A stretch of 64,000 nt of DNA from Desulfosudis oleivorans (GCA_020723325.1 DYJD01000013.1:124001-188000); one strand, 5' to 3'; positions 40,443 through 50,018 are shown, counted from the first letter of the stretch. Numbers and translations: made by a program. Notes: generated by a model from the letters alone, not told the origin.

Positions 40443-41761
40443 ACTTGTTGAGCACCTTGCTTGCCGACCGATATGTTCTGTTTGATCACCGCGTACACAT
40501 CCGGATGATTGGCCAAATGCATATGGCTGATCCCGCTGAAAATCCTACCCATAGTAAAAGTGTAGTGCTGTTGTCCATGGCCCGTACCGCAAGTGGCGCT
40601 GGCCGGCCGAACCAGAAGATCACCCAGCAATCGCCCCAAGGGATGATCCACATCCCTGGTGAAGGTGGCGCCGATCAGATAATAGTTCACATCCCGGACA
40701 AACGGCTGCCGGTAGCGGGGCTGGTCCCAGAAAAGCTCATCCGGATCCTGGTTCATCCACTCTGCCTCCTGGGTATAGCCCAAACCTAGATCCTTGATGC
40801 CGGAGCTGCGGGAATCAATAACATCGGCCGGCACTTCGGTCCCGGCGGATGGGAAACTCCGCAGCAGATAGCTTGCAATCCTTAGGATTTTTTCAAGAGG
40901 CGCTCCGAGATGAGGGGATCCGAGGCAGAAAACATGCTTGACCCTTTGAGCCCATGGCAAACCATGGGTATGCCCATGGTGCAGCGCGCTGCGCGCCACC
41001 AACCCTCCCATGCTGTGGCCGACGAGTATGATTTCCCGCAGGTCGCAGGAATAGATTTCCATGAGCCGGTTGATCAACCCTGCCAGCAGTTTCCCATTTT
41101 CAGAAACATGCCGGCCGGTATTGTAGCGCACGTAGTGCGGCGTAATTCCCAGATCCGATTCCAGCATGGAGCCGAAATTCACGCCGGCATCACCATAAAA
41201 CTCCTCGGCGGATATACTCCAGGACCATTCGGTACAACCCAGTCCATGAATAAAAATACAAATTTTACCATCATCCCTTGGCAAATGTTGCGTCAACGCG
41301 CCCGGCTGCAGGGACAGGATGCGGCCATGCCGGCGAAAAGTCATGCCCAAATCCAAACCGTTTCCCCGGTCATGCAGGTAATCGCCGTATAGGGCGTTCA
41401 GGGCGCTTTCACCATGGTCCATCAACCACGGCCAAGTCCCGGCAGCATCCGAACGGACCGGAGTTGCCGGCTGAAGCCACTCTCCGGCCCTACTATGCGT
41501 GGTTTTGTCTTGGATAAACGCCAGTCCGGTATCCAGGGCCTGCTTCACGCCGCGATTCACCACCCGAATGGTGCGGTACACCCCTTGGGCAGCGGCATCA
41601 TGGACGACTTGAACTGTCCGGGCAGATGTGGTCAGCGGCTCAACCGGTGCGAAACGAAGAACGCTTCTGTCTGAAACCCGGTGGTGAGTCCGCTCCACCA
41701 GGTTGGTGACCTCCTCCACCGCGTGGAAAACCAGGTCTTTTAATCCGCCCAGCCGTTTCAT
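40439..41761 (-). CDS. Alpha/beta-hydrolase (esterase/lipase-like)
   Basis: 440 residues, no clear signal peptide. The hydrolase core starts with ICIFIHGLGCTEWSW (oxyanion HG) and the nucleophile elbow is IILVGHSMGGLVARSALHHG (Ser in GHSMG). VFCLGSPHLGAPLEK is the strand that often carries the PGAP1-like GSPH motif. Candidates for the last His are near the C-terminus (HMHLANHPDVYAVI). The first ~130 residues are an extra helical part. It should hydrolyse an ester, probably a lipid. Confidence 0.75.
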   Translation of the reverse strand: MKRLGGLKDLVFHAVEEVTNLVERTHHRVSDRSVLRFAPVEPLTTSARTVQVVHDAAAQGVYRTIRVVNRGVKQALDTGLAFIQDKTTHSRAGEWLQPATPVRSDAAGTWPWLMDHGESALNALYGDYLHDRGNGLDLGMTFRRHGRILSLQPGALTQHLPRDDGKICIFIHGLGCTEWSWSISAEEFYGDAGVNFGSMLESDLGITPHYVRYNTGRHVSENGKLLAGLINRLMEIYSCDLREIILVGHSMGGLVARSALHHGHTHGLPWAQRVKHVFCLGSPHLGAPLEKILRIASYLLRSFPSAGTEVPADVIDSRSSGIKDLGLGYTQEAEWMNQDPDELFWDQPRYRQPFVRDVNYYLIGATFTRDVDHPLGRLLGDLLVRPASATCGTGHGQQHYTFTMGRIFSGISHMHLANHPDVYAVIKQNISVGKQGAQQV

Positions 41762-41797
41762 GCCTCCATCCTTTCCTTTTCAGGCTTTGATGCAACA

Positions 41798-43978
41798 TCA
41801 AGCAAATCCAAGCAAGCGGCCGCCTTGATAGACGGTGAACGCCGCCAGCCAGGCCACCAAAGTGCTGTAAACAACGCTAAAAACCGTCCATTTCAAGGAA
41901 GCGGTCTCCCGCCGAATGGAAGCAATGGTAGCAAGGCAGGGAACATACAGCAACACAAAAAACATCATGGCCAGGGCGGACAGGGGCGTCATACCGGAAG
42001 CTGCCAGGGCCGTTTGCAACGCATCCGCCTCGTTTTCCGCCGCATACAAAACTCCCATGGTGCTCACTACGATTTCCTTGGCCACAAAGCCGCTCAGCAG
42101 GGCTATCCCGCCGCGCCAATCTATACCTAGGGGCGCAAAGACCGGGGCGATTACTTTGCCGATCATGCCCATCCATGATTTTTCGCTTTTTTCCATCTGC
42201 CGGTGCTTCTCAAGGTGGGCCAGGCGCCCGGCTTTTTCCTGCTCCAGAGCCGGTCGATTCACAGCCGCGGCGGTTTCCAGGCGGTTGGTGAACTCAGTCT
42301 CAATCTGTTGCTTGACCTCGGCATAGTTGCGAGAATAGGCCACCTCACGGGGAAAGGCCGACAGCACCCAAATCAGAATCGAACCAATGAGGATGACGCC
42401 GCCCATCTTGCGCAAAAACAATTTGCTACGGTCCCACATGTGGATGATCAGGCTTCTGGCCATGGGCATGCGGTATGGAGGCAATTCCATGACAAACGGC
42501 GCATCAGCCCCTTTGAGCAAGGTGGAGCGCAGCAGGCGGCCGCTGAGAATGGCCATGACAATGCCCGTAAGATATATGGCGAAAAGCACGCTGCCGGCCT
42601 TATTGCTGAAAAAGGTTCCGGCCAGAACAATGTAGATGGGAAGCCGGGCCGAGCAGGACATGAAGGGGGTGATCAGGATGGTGAGGATGCGGTCCTTTTC
42701 GCTCTCCAGGGTGCGGGCCGCCATCACTGCCGGCACGTTGCAGCCAAAGCCCATGAGCATGGGGATAAAGGATTTCCCATGCAGCCCGATCAGATGCATG
42801 ATGCGATCCATCAAAAAGGCTGCCCGGGCCATGTAGCCCGTATCTTCAAACAGGGCGATGCAGAAAAACAAAATCAGGATGTTCGGCAGGAAAACGATGA
42901 CACTGCCCACACCGGCAACGATTCCGTCCAGCAAGAGTTCTTTTACAATCCCATCCGGCATCAGGGCCGCAAGGCCGGCTGACAGGCCGGCCACACCCTG
43001 TTCGATCCACTCCATGGGATAGGCCCCCATGGTGAAGGTCAGTTGAAACATGGCCCAGATCAGGAGGATAAAAATCGGAAAACCCAAAAAACGATTGGTC
43101 AGTACCATATCGATGTTGCGTGAGATATCCACCCGTTGACGGCGGGAAGTGGTCAACACTTCCTTGATAATGCCGGCGATAAACCCATAACGCTCATCGG
43201 TCATGATGATTTCCGGCTCCTCGTTCAGACGCCTCACCAAATTCTCCCGCTGAGCGTGTGCCGCCTCCAATACAGCCTGGGCTTTTTCCGGCAATTTTTC
43301 AACGATCCTCTTTTTCAGGATATTATCGTCCTCCAGCAATTTGATGGTCATCCAGCGTAGGTCGTAACCCAATTGTGATCCGACTTGTGCGCCGATGAGG
43401 GCAGACAAATCCTGAATGGCCAGTTCCACATCCTGGTTGTATTTCACCCGTCTTTTTAATTTGGTGGTCCGGCCTTTTTCCGCCAGTTCAACCGCGGTCT
43501 TGAGCAGGGCCTCCACACCTTCGTTTTTATTGCCCACCGTGAAAACCACAGGCACATCCAAAAGCTCGGATAATTTTTCCGCATCGATCTTAACGCCCCG
43601 TGCCCGGGCCAGATCATGCATATTCAAGGCGAACAGCACTTTGCTGCAATCCAACTCGCGCAATTGGGTGGCCAGATAAAGACTGCGTTCCAGATTGGAG
43701 GCGTCGATGATATCAATGACCACATCCGGCTTCTCCTCCAGGATAAAATCCCGGGCCACGATTTCCTCGATGGAAAAGGGTGTGAGACTGTAAGTGCCGG
43801 GCAAATCGATGATGTTCAGGTCATGGCCGAATTTTTTAATCCGGCCTTCTTTTTTTTCCACCGTGACCCCCGGCCAGTTGCCCACTTTCTGGCGGGTGCC
43901 GGTGATCATATTGAAAATGGTGGTTTTGCCGGAATTGGGATTCCCGGCCAATGCAATGGTAAAACTGGCTTGCTCCAT
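41798..43978 (-). CDS. feoB: Ferrous iron transport protein B
   Basis: 726 residues, full length. The cytoplasmic G domain has GNPNSGKTTIFNMI (G1), GVTVEKKEG (G2), IIDLPGTYSL (G3) and ALNMHDLARARG (G4, N-x-x-D variant NMHD). Then a GDI helical region, and a membrane part with two Gate motifs around FLGFPIFILLIWAMFQLTFT and GFGCNVPAVMAARTLESEKD. It imports Fe2+ across the inner membrane under GTP control. feoA lies 28 bases upstream. Also found: ELPPYRMPMARSLI, the family hallmark near the second Gate domain. Confidence 0.95.
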   Translation of the reverse strand: MEQASFTIALAGNPNSGKTTIFNMITGTRQKVGNWPGVTVEKKEGRIKKFGHDLNIIDLPGTYSLTPFSIEEIVARDFILEEKPDVVIDIIDASNLERSLYLATQLRELDCSKVLFALNMHDLARARGVKIDAEKLSELLDVPVVFTVGNKNEGVEALLKTAVELAEKGRTTKLKRRVKYNQDVELAIQDLSALIGAQVGSQLGYDLRWMTIKLLEDDNILKKRIVEKLPEKAQAVLEAAHAQRENLVRRLNEEPEIIMTDERYGFIAGIIKEVLTTSRRQRVDISRNIDMVLTNRFLGFPIFILLIWAMFQLTFTMGAYPMEWIEQGVAGLSAGLAALMPDGIVKELLLDGIVAGVGSVIVFLPNILILFFCIALFEDTGYMARAAFLMDRIMHLIGLHGKSFIPMLMGFGCNVPAVMAARTLESEKDRILTILITPFMSCSARLPIYIVLAGTFFSNKAGSVLFAIYLTGIVMAILSGRLLRSTLLKGADAPFVMELPPYRMPMARSLIIHMWDRSKLFLRKMGGVILIGSILIWVLSAFPREVAYSRNYAEVKQQIETEFTNRLETAAAVNRPALEQEKAGRLAHLEKHRQMEKSEKSWMGMIGKVIAPVFAPLGIDWRGGIALLSGFVAKEIVVSTMGVLYAAENEADALQTALAASGMTPLSALAMMFFVLLYVPCLATIASIRRETASLKWTVFSVVYSTLVAWLAAFTVYQGGRLLGFA

Positions 43979-44006
43979 CTTCCTTTTCCTTTACTCCATT
44001 ATTCCA

Positions 44007-44240
44007 TTACTCCATCAGTTCGACTATGATTTGGGCTGCTTCTTCCACCCGCAGGGAAACATGATAGCCTTTTACGATTAATTCCACCGGATCCTTCAAC
44101 GGAGCATATTTTTCAACGTATATCTTGGTCCCCTTGATGATGCCCATCTCCAGAATCCGCCGCCGCAAGGCGCCGTTGCCGCCGATGCGCACTACGAGAG
44201 CGGTCTGAGCCTGTTTCAATTCACTAAGTTTCATAACCAA
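44007..44240 (-). CDS. feoA: Ferrous iron transport protein A
   Basis: 77 residues, SH3-like beta barrel: ALVVRIGGNGALRRRILEMG then IIKGTKIYVEKYAPLKDPVE and the end LRVEEAAQIIVELME. This is the usual 'G....rrL.emGi..G..i.v...aPlgdPi.i...g..lalR..eA..I.v' pattern. It helps FeoB function. The gene starts 52 bases after an operator-like sequence at 44295-44310. Confidence 0.9.
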   Translation of the reverse strand: MVMKLSELKQAQTALVVRIGGNGALRRRILEMGIIKGTKIYVEKYAPLKDPVELIVKGYHVSLRVEEAAQIIVELME

Positions 44241-44294
44241 TTCTCTTTCCTTAAATCTTATAGACGCTTTTCTATTAATCTATTTATTGCTCAT

Positions 44295-44310
44295 ATGAAC
44301 AATTATTCAT
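44295..44310. promoter_or_regulatory. ArsR/SmtB-type operator upstream of feoA
   Basis: ATGAACAATTATTCAT: arms ATGAA (44295-44299) and TTCAT (44306-44310) invert around six bases. It resembles the SmtB/CadC family operator core TGAACA..TATTCA. It lies between arsR and feoA, 55 bases before the feoA ATG (minus strand), so it could control feoAB. Confidence 0.55.
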
Positions 44311-44327
44311 GCGGTGCTTAAAATTTT

Positions 44328-44693
44328 TTAGCCGTCCTGCACATGGGCCATGCCTTCGCGGATGAGATTGAATACATGCTCATCGTCAAGGGTATAATAA
44401 ACATTTTTGCCCTCTTTTCGGAAGCGGATGATTTTCGCGGCTTTGAGCAACCGCAACTGATGGGACACCGCCGACATGCTCAATTCCAGCAGACTGGCGA
44501 TATCACAGACACACAATTCCGACAGGGAAAGGGCATGGAGAATACGCACCCGGGTATGATCACCCAGCAGCTTGAAAACATCTGAAAGCTCCAGCAGCAA
44601 TTTTTCCGCGTGCATCTCCCTCTTGACCCGTGTCACTCTTTCGGAGTGCACACATTCGGCCTGACAAATTTCCAACACCTTTTCTTGAGCCAT
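44328..44693 (-). CDS. ArsR-family metalloregulator, CadC-like
   Basis: ATG at 44693 chosen since GAGG lies seven bases upstream; a GTG at 44705 is also in frame. 121 residues. The wHTH has VFKLLGDHTRVRILHALSLS, ELCVCDIASLLELSMSAVSH and QLRLLKAAKIIRFRKEGKNV. ELCVCD (C-x-C) with two Cys in the N-terminal arm (CQAECVHSERV) forms the CadC alpha3N site for Cd, Pb or Zn. A second set in the last helix, DDEHVF...GMAHVQD, matches the alpha5 Zn site of SmtB/CzrA. It represses DNA until metal binds. Two operators flank it (44295-44310, 44704-44727). Confidence 0.85.
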   Translation of the reverse strand: MAQEKVLEICQAECVHSERVTRVKREMHAEKLLLELSDVFKLLGDHTRVRILHALSLSELCVCDIASLLELSMSAVSHQLRLLKAAKIIRFRKEGKNVYYTLDDEHVFNLIREGMAHVQDG

Positions 44694-44703
44694 TTCATAC
44701 CTC

Positions 44704-44727
44704 ACACTTGATCATTTGTTCAAGTGT
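44704..44727. promoter_or_regulatory. ArsR/CadC operator upstream of the regulator gene
   Basis: ACACTTGA (44704-44711) and TCAAGTGT (44720-44727) are perfect eight-base inverse arms around TCATTTGT. On the minus strand it reads TTGAACAAATGATCAA in its centre, sharing TGAACAA..T..TCA with the site before feoA. It overlaps the 5' end of the regulator transcript, so autoregulation is likely. Confidence 0.65.
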
Positions 44728-44923
44728 AATATACAAGTCTTTTTGAATCTGTCAATCATAAATTTTGCTTTTCAGCAACATGGCTTTGATAATATCATGA
44801 TCTTATGTTAATAAAGAAACCCGACTCCATGGTGACCGAAAAAGAGTGAATATGTTTTCCCATGGTTTGGGCATCATCACTCCAGGAAATCAATCCCAAA
44901 CAGCCGCGTGTAAGGAGCGATTA

Positions 44924-45745
44924 ATGAAGGAATATCAATTTTATCTAGTGGAAAAAAAGCCACCCATTGCCTGGGTCTACCTGAATCGACCGGAAAAGAA
45001 AAACGCCATGAATCCTCCGGCCTGGCGGGAAAGTCCGCTGATTTTCGCGGATCTGGATCAAGACCAGGATATCCGGGTGGTCATCATCGCCGGCAACGGC
45101 CCGTGCTTCTCGGCCGGCATTGACCTTATCGGCATGATGCCGGAATTGCCCGAGCTGATGGATGCTGGTCAAAAGGGCGGCATCAAGTGGAAACTGATCC
45201 CCAAAATCCGTGAACTCCAGGAAACCATAACCTGTATCGAAAGATGCCGCAAACCGGTCATCGCCGCCATTCATAATTACTGCATCGGCGCCGGCCTTGA
45301 CATGGCAACAGCCTGTGATATAAGGCTGGCCTCGGCCGATGCGGTTTTTTCTCTGCGCGAGGCCGCCGTGGGCTTCGTGGCGGATGTGGGGGTGCTGCAG
45401 CGGATCCCCCTCATTGTAGGCCAGGGGCATGCCCGGGAATTGGCCTATACGGCAAGGAATATAACGGCGGCAAGGGCCAAAGAGATCCTGCTGGTAAACG
45501 AGGTATACGAAAACAGGGCGCTTTTACTTGAAAATGCGGAGAAACTTGCTTTGGAAATTGCCGGCAACTCGCCTCTGGCGGTCCAGGCCAGCAAGGAAGT
45601 GTTCAATTACGGCATCGGCAAGTCTGTTGAAGAAGGCCTACGTTACGTTGCTTCCATCAGTGCCAACATCATCCCTTCCAATGACCTCATGGAAGCGGTG
45701 GCGGCTTTTTCGGAAAAACGCAAACCGAATTTCAGCGGCAGTTGA
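44924..45745 (+). CDS. Enoyl-CoA hydratase/isomerase (crotonase family)
   Basis: ATG at 44924 after AAGGAG (44912-44917); the frame is open from 44846. 273 residues. WVYLNRPEKKNAM, VVIIAGNGPCFSAGIDLIGM (first oxyanion region with A-G-x-D), and CIGAGLDMATACDIRLASAD (second oxyanion Gly) mark the fold. SLREAAVGFVADVGVLQRIP carries Glu and Asp at the places used by dienoyl-CoA isomerases (E-A..g..aDvG.lqrlP), so it is most like delta(3,5)-delta(2,4)-dienoyl-CoA isomerase (ECH1) rather than plain hydratase. It acts in fatty-acid or aromatic acyl-CoA turnover. Confidence 0.85.
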   Translation: MKEYQFYLVEKKPPIAWVYLNRPEKKNAMNPPAWRESPLIFADLDQDQDIRVVIIAGNGPCFSAGIDLIGMMPELPELMDAGQKGGIKWKLIPKIRELQETITCIERCRKPVIAAIHNYCIGAGLDMATACDIRLASADAVFSLREAAVGFVADVGVLQRIPLIVGQGHARELAYTARNITAARAKEILLVNEVYENRALLLENAEKLALEIAGNSPLAVQASKEVFNYGIGKSVEEGLRYVASISANIIPSNDLMEAVAAFSEKRKPNFSGS

Positions 45746-45817
45746 ACCAAGGCCCATGAAGATTGCGAAATTATTGATGACTTAATTTATTCCCGGCAAA
45801 GCATGTAAAGGATTGCC

Positions 45818-47152
45818 TTGATTCAACCCATGAAAATCAATCTGGTCAGCCTTGGCTGCGCCAGGAACCTGGTGGATAGTGAAACCATGCTGGGCGACTT
45901 TGCCCAGGCTGGATGGGAGCTGGTTTGCCAGCCGGAAGCCGCGGATGTAATCGTGGTCAATACTTGCAGTTTTATCCAAAGCGCTGTGGAAGAATCCATT
46001 GACACAATTCTAGAATTGGCTGCCCATAAAAAAAATGGACGCTGCCGCCGGCTGGTGGTGGCTGGTTGTCTGCCGGAAAGATTCCGGGAAGAACTGGCGG
46101 AATCATTGCCGGAAGTGGATATCTTTCTCGGCACGGGCGCTTATGACCGGATCATCACGGCTGTCCGGGAAAGCCTGGAGCGCGAGAAGCGCACATGCCT
46201 GCTGCCGGATCCGGACACAGTGGATGTTCAGCATGGTCCGGTGCCGCGTGTTCCCACCACCCATCCCATGGCCTATTTGAAAATTGCCGAAGGCTGCAGC
46301 AAACACTGTACTTATTGCATGATTCCCAGGCTGCGCGGCCGGCATCGCAGTCGGTTGCCGGAGCATATCATCGCCGAAGCCCGCTCCCTGATTGCAGCCG
46401 GGATCCGCGAACTCGTTCTGGTGGCCCAGGAGACCACGGCTTACGGTCATGATCTGACACCCCAACAGAGCTTGGCCGGCCTGCTCAGGAATCTAGCCGG
46501 TCTTGATCCGGATGTCTGGATCCGTTTTCTGTATGCCCATCCGGAAAGCTTTGCTGCGGACATCCTCCAAACGGTTGCAGACCACCCCAATCTTTGTGCA
46601 TATTTCGACATTCCCATTCAGCATGCCAGTGATCCGGTGCTGAAGCGCATGGGGCGTCAATACACCCAGGCCGACTTGCAACGTCTGTTTGATAGCATCC
46701 GCACGCATCTACCGGAAGCGGCATTACGAACCACCTTGCTGGTGGGTTTTCCGGGCGAGACGGAAAAGGATTTTAAAATCCTACTTGATTTTATCCAAGC
46801 CATGCAGTTTGATCATCTGGGGGTTTTCACGTATTCCGATGCTGCCGAGTTGCCGGCCCATCATCTGCCCGCGCCGGTGAGAACCAAAACCGCCCTGAAC
46901 CGGCAGGATGCTCTCATGGCCTGCCAGGCGGATATTTCTCTTTCAAAAAACCAAAAGCGCGTGGGCCGAATCTATTCGGTTCTCGTGGAGGGAAAGGATG
47001 AAGACGGCCGTCTGTTCGGCCGCACCCCATTTCAGGCCCCGGAGGTGGATGGTCTCACCTACATCAATGCACCACACCTCGCGATTGGGAGTTTCCCCCG
47101 CATCATCATTACCGAAGCCCTTGATTATGATTTAGCCGGAGAGCCGGTATGA
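45818..47152 (+). CDS. rimO: Ribosomal protein S12 methylthiotransferase
   Basis: TTG at 45818 has AAAGGA five bases upstream; the ATG at 45830 is a second option. 440-444 residues. UPF0004 domain: INLVSLGCARNLVDSETMLG with NTCSFIQSAVEESID and VVAGCLPERFREEL give three Cys for the auxiliary cluster. Radical SAM: CSKHCTYCMIPRLRGRHRSR (C-x3-C-x2-C). C-terminal TRAM: GRIYSVLVEGKDEDGRLFGR. The GCARN start separates RimO from MiaB. It thiomethylates an Asp of S12. Its stop overlaps the next ATG (ATGA), coupling it to the prenyl synthase. Confidence 0.95.
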   Translation: MIQPMKINLVSLGCARNLVDSETMLGDFAQAGWELVCQPEAADVIVVNTCSFIQSAVEESIDTILELAAHKKNGRCRRLVVAGCLPERFREELAESLPEVDIFLGTGAYDRIITAVRESLEREKRTCLLPDPDTVDVQHGPVPRVPTTHPMAYLKIAEGCSKHCTYCMIPRLRGRHRSRLPEHIIAEARSLIAAGIRELVLVAQETTAYGHDLTPQQSLAGLLRNLAGLDPDVWIRFLYAHPESFAADILQTVADHPNLCAYFDIPIQHASDPVLKRMGRQYTQADLQRLFDSIRTHLPEAALRTTLLVGFPGETEKDFKILLDFIQAMQFDHLGVFTYSDAAELPAHHLPAPVRTKTALNRQDALMACQADISLSKNQKRVGRIYSVLVEGKDEDGRLFGRTPFQAPEVDGLTYINAPHLAIGSFPRIIITEALDYDLAGEPV

Positions 47153-48129
47153 CAAACCTGAAAACCGAGATCTTGGCCCGCGCGGCGGCCGATCTGGAAG
47201 CCATTGAACAGGCCTTGCGCAGCAATCTCAGCACGTATTTGGATTTGGTGGAAAAAGTGGCCGGCCATATCCTTTTCAGCGGCGGGAAACGTTTTCGACC
47301 TTTGCTGATGGTTCTGTCCGCTCGCCTGTGTGGGTACAATGGAAATTATGATAAAACCTTTTCCGTTATTTTTGAATATCTCCACGCCGCCACTTTGCTG
47401 CATGATGACCTGGTGGATGAGGCGGCCATGCGCAGGGGCAAGCCCGTGGCCAATTCAATATACGGCAACGCCGCTGCCGTGCTGGTGGGCGACTTTCTGC
47501 TCGCCCGTTCCCTCTCCATTGCGGCAGCCACAGACAAGATTGAGGTGATCAAATCCATCGGCGCCATCACCGAGGACATGTCCCAGGGTGAAATTCATCA
47601 ACTGATCAGCAAAGGCAATATTCATCTTGCGGAAAAGGAATACCTGGAAGTTATCCGGCGCAAAACAGCGGCCTTGATTCAAGGTGCCTGCCATACCGGC
47701 GCCCTGATTGCCGAAGCGCCCCCCCCAAAAGCATCTGCCTTGGCAGCCTTTGGCTTGAACCTCGGCATGGCTTTTCAGATGGCCGATGATCTGTTGGATT
47801 ACCTCGCGGATACAAAGATACTTGGAAAAGAGGTGGGGGCTGATTTGCGTGAAGGGAAAATGACCCTGCCCTTGATTCATGCGTTGCAAGCCGCTCCGGC
47901 CGACGATCGCCAGAAGATGGAAAATATCATTTGCAATAAAGATGCGACAGCCCAAGATTTTATAAATCTAATTCCAATGCTTGAAAGATACGGCGGCATT
48001 GATTATACAAACCAAATGGCCGCCCGGTATGTGACGGAAGCCAAAAATCAGTTGGCCGTTTTCCAGGAATCGGAAACCAAAAAACTACTGTTGATGCTGG
48101 CTGATTTTGCCCTTATGCGCAACGATTAA
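47149..48129 (+). CDS. ispB: Polyprenyl diphosphate synthase (octaprenyl type)
   Basis: 326 residues. GGKRFRPLLMVLSARLCG (IPP-binding), first Asp-rich motif LLHDDLVDEAAMRRGKP (D-D-x-x-D) and second MADDLLDYLADTKILGKEVG are complete. It condenses IPP onto an allylic diphosphate to form long-chain prenyl diphosphate, needed for menaquinone in this kind of anaerobe. The chain length cannot be read with certainty. It overlaps rimO by four bases. Confidence 0.9.
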   Translation: MTNLKTEILARAAADLEAIEQALRSNLSTYLDLVEKVAGHILFSGGKRFRPLLMVLSARLCGYNGNYDKTFSVIFEYLHAATLLHDDLVDEAAMRRGKPVANSIYGNAAAVLVGDFLLARSLSIAAATDKIEVIKSIGAITEDMSQGEIHQLISKGNIHLAEKEYLEVIRRKTAALIQGACHTGALIAEAPPPKASALAAFGLNLGMAFQMADDLLDYLADTKILGKEVGADLREGKMTLPLIHALQAAPADDRQKMENIICNKDATAQDFINLIPMLERYGGIDYTNQMAARYVTEAKNQLAVFQESETKKLLLMLADFALMRND

Positions 48130-48162
48130 CGAAATCGCGAAAACAAACCAAAGAAAAAAATC

Positions 48163-49440
48163 ATGATCACTTTCAACCATAACCCCCAATTTGAAAGTGC
48201 CCGGCAAACATGCTTGCGGAAAATGATTTGGATTTTTGCTTTTCTCTGGATTTTACCTTTCCTTCCCAAAGGTATTCTCCATGCCAAAGAAACCGAAACC
48301 ACAAAAACCATTATCGTGATGGGCGCCGGAAAAATCCCCAAAAACGACACGGCCGCAGCCCGGGAAATCGCCATCAATGAAAGTCTTATATCGGCCGTGG
48401 GTCAGGCCATAGTGGCGACTTTGCCAGTTGAAATGATCAATACCAACTTTTTCAAAATTAATGAGCTGATCTACGGCCAAACCAGGCAATTCATTCAAGG
48501 CTACCGTGTTTTAAGCGAAACGAAATTGAATGACAACTACCGTGTAATGGTGGAAGTCACTGTTGCTGTTGAAAAAATCAAAACCCAGCTTGCCAATATC
48601 GGTCTTGATCCTGATAAAAAAGAACTGCCGAAAATCGTCTTATTGATATCAGAGCGAAATATCGGCGATGAAAAGCCCCAATACTGGTGGAAACCCGGCT
48701 TACCGGTTCAAAAAAATGCAACTGAAAAAGTGCTGGGGGAAATATTGCATAAACAAGGTTTTCAAATTGTTAAACCCGGTGCTGTGCCGTCTGAAATGCA
48801 GGTGGCGGGCCTGGATACACCCGAACCACCCAATGAAGCTGTTCTGGCCTTGGCAAAACATTATCAAGCTGATATTGCAATCATCGGCAATGCCTTTGCC
48901 GAACAAGCGGCAAATACCATGGGGGGCGATATCCTCACGTACAAAGGGATTGTTTCCGCCAGGGCCTTGCGGGCTGAAACAGGTGAAGAAACAGCCGCCA
49001 CTTATAAAAGCGAAGTCGGTGCCGGTGCAGACCCTAAGGCCGGCGGCCGTGAGGCCATCATTCGCGCCGCTAATATCGCCGGTGAAGATATTGCTTCCAA
49101 ACTCTTGACTGCTTTAAAAACGGCAAAAAAAGAAAGTGCTCACATTACGATTGAAGTAAAGGGCGGTCACCTTCTGAATCATTTTATTAAATTGCGAAAA
49201 GCAATTGCAGAAATACCCGAAGTTCAGAATGTACAGGTTAGTGAAATGCGAGCTGGAGTGACCATGCTGGTACTCAACTATCCAAACGTGGCAAACCAAC
49301 TGGCGAAGATGCTCCTGAAAAAATCATTCGACGGATTTGGGATTCATATTTCCACCATTTCTGAAGATCGCCTGGTGATTGAGATTATTCCTGCAAATCA
49401 ACGGGAAGCACCTGTACAAAAAGAGCCTTCAATGCAATAG
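48163..49440 (+). CDS. Exported FlgT-like/LPP20-like protein of unknown function
   Basis: 425 residues with an N-terminal signal (residues ~22-45, IWIFAFLWILPFLPKGIL). The first domain (~55-150) contains AREIAINESLISAVGQAIVA, FKINELIYGQTRQFIQGYRV and VMVEVTVAVEKIKTQL, as in the N-terminal domain of flagellar assembly protein T, followed by a TolB-N-like nucleotide-free alpha/beta domain (PKIVLLISERN). The end (~325-410) has a repeated alpha/beta unit (IPEVQNVQVSEMRAGVTMLV). No other flagellar gene is near, so the flagellar name should not be taken as a function. Confidence 0.65.
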   Translation: MITFNHNPQFESARQTCLRKMIWIFAFLWILPFLPKGILHAKETETTKTIIVMGAGKIPKNDTAAAREIAINESLISAVGQAIVATLPVEMINTNFFKINELIYGQTRQFIQGYRVLSETKLNDNYRVMVEVTVAVEKIKTQLANIGLDPDKKELPKIVLLISERNIGDEKPQYWWKPGLPVQKNATEKVLGEILHKQGFQIVKPGAVPSEMQVAGLDTPEPPNEAVLALAKHYQADIAIIGNAFAEQAANTMGGDILTYKGIVSARALRAETGEETAATYKSEVGAGADPKAGGREAIIRAANIAGEDIASKLLTALKTAKKESAHITIEVKGGHLLNHFIKLRKAIAEIPEVQNVQVSEMRAGVTMLVLNYPNVANQLAKMLLKKSFDGFGIHISTISEDRLVIEIIPANQREAPVQKEPSMQ

Positions 49441-49506
49441 AATTTACCTTTGCGCGAAACAAGTCGGTCGTTTGGATCTTGAAAAGACCGGCGGAAAAGG
49501 ATCTGC

Positions 49507-49851
49507 ATGAAAAACTACAATGAAAAAGAAATCCTATCCCAAAAACTAACAGCCATGTTCCCGGATAAAAAAACCAAGGACCAAGCCATAGCGATATTGG
49601 CTGGATATGGAACCGAGCCTTCCGAACCGGAACCGGATAGGGTAAGACTGGCCATACTGAAATTGGCCGGAGCGGATATGGATTGCTTACAGGAGACAAC
49701 CATCGGAGCCAAACGTGACTATCGAGATGTTTTGGCCTGGGCTGAATACCCAAACCAAACCATTGCCCGGGCTCTGCCGGATGGACATAGAAAAGAAAAA
49801 TTGATTCAAATCGATTTGAAACAATATGAAGATTGGCTCCTGAACAAATAA
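49507..49851 (+). CDS. Hypothetical protein, 114 residues
   Basis: A soluble protein: LTAMFPDKKTKDQAIAILAG, PDRVRLAILKLAGADMDCLQ and KRDYRDVLAWAEYPNQTIAR, with a final IQIDLKQYEDWL. The pattern of helices is even and the codon use fits the core genome. A weak GGAAAAGGA lies before the ATG. I do not recognise the family, but similar short proteins are frequent in sulfate-reducing bacteria by my recollection. Confidence 0.55.
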   Translation: MKNYNEKEILSQKLTAMFPDKKTKDQAIAILAGYGTEPSEPEPDRVRLAILKLAGADMDCLQETTIGAKRDYRDVLAWAEYPNQTIARALPDGHRKEKLIQIDLKQYEDWLLNK

Positions 49852-50018
49852 GCCGTCAACACTACCGAATTCTATTTACCCTTGATGTAATCAAATTAGC
49901 TTTTAACGGAAGTGAATGCCAGCCGATTATGAAAAAATGCTTTGCTTTTCCGCGAAGATGTGATAACGCTTCTAGTTACTTGTGCAGTGTCTGTTCGAAA
50001 ATGAGTTGTTCACAAAAC

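Noticed and set aside
48163-49440. A flagellar assembly gene
   Set aside because: Only a FlgT-like N-terminal fold is visible and no flagellar gene lies nearby.
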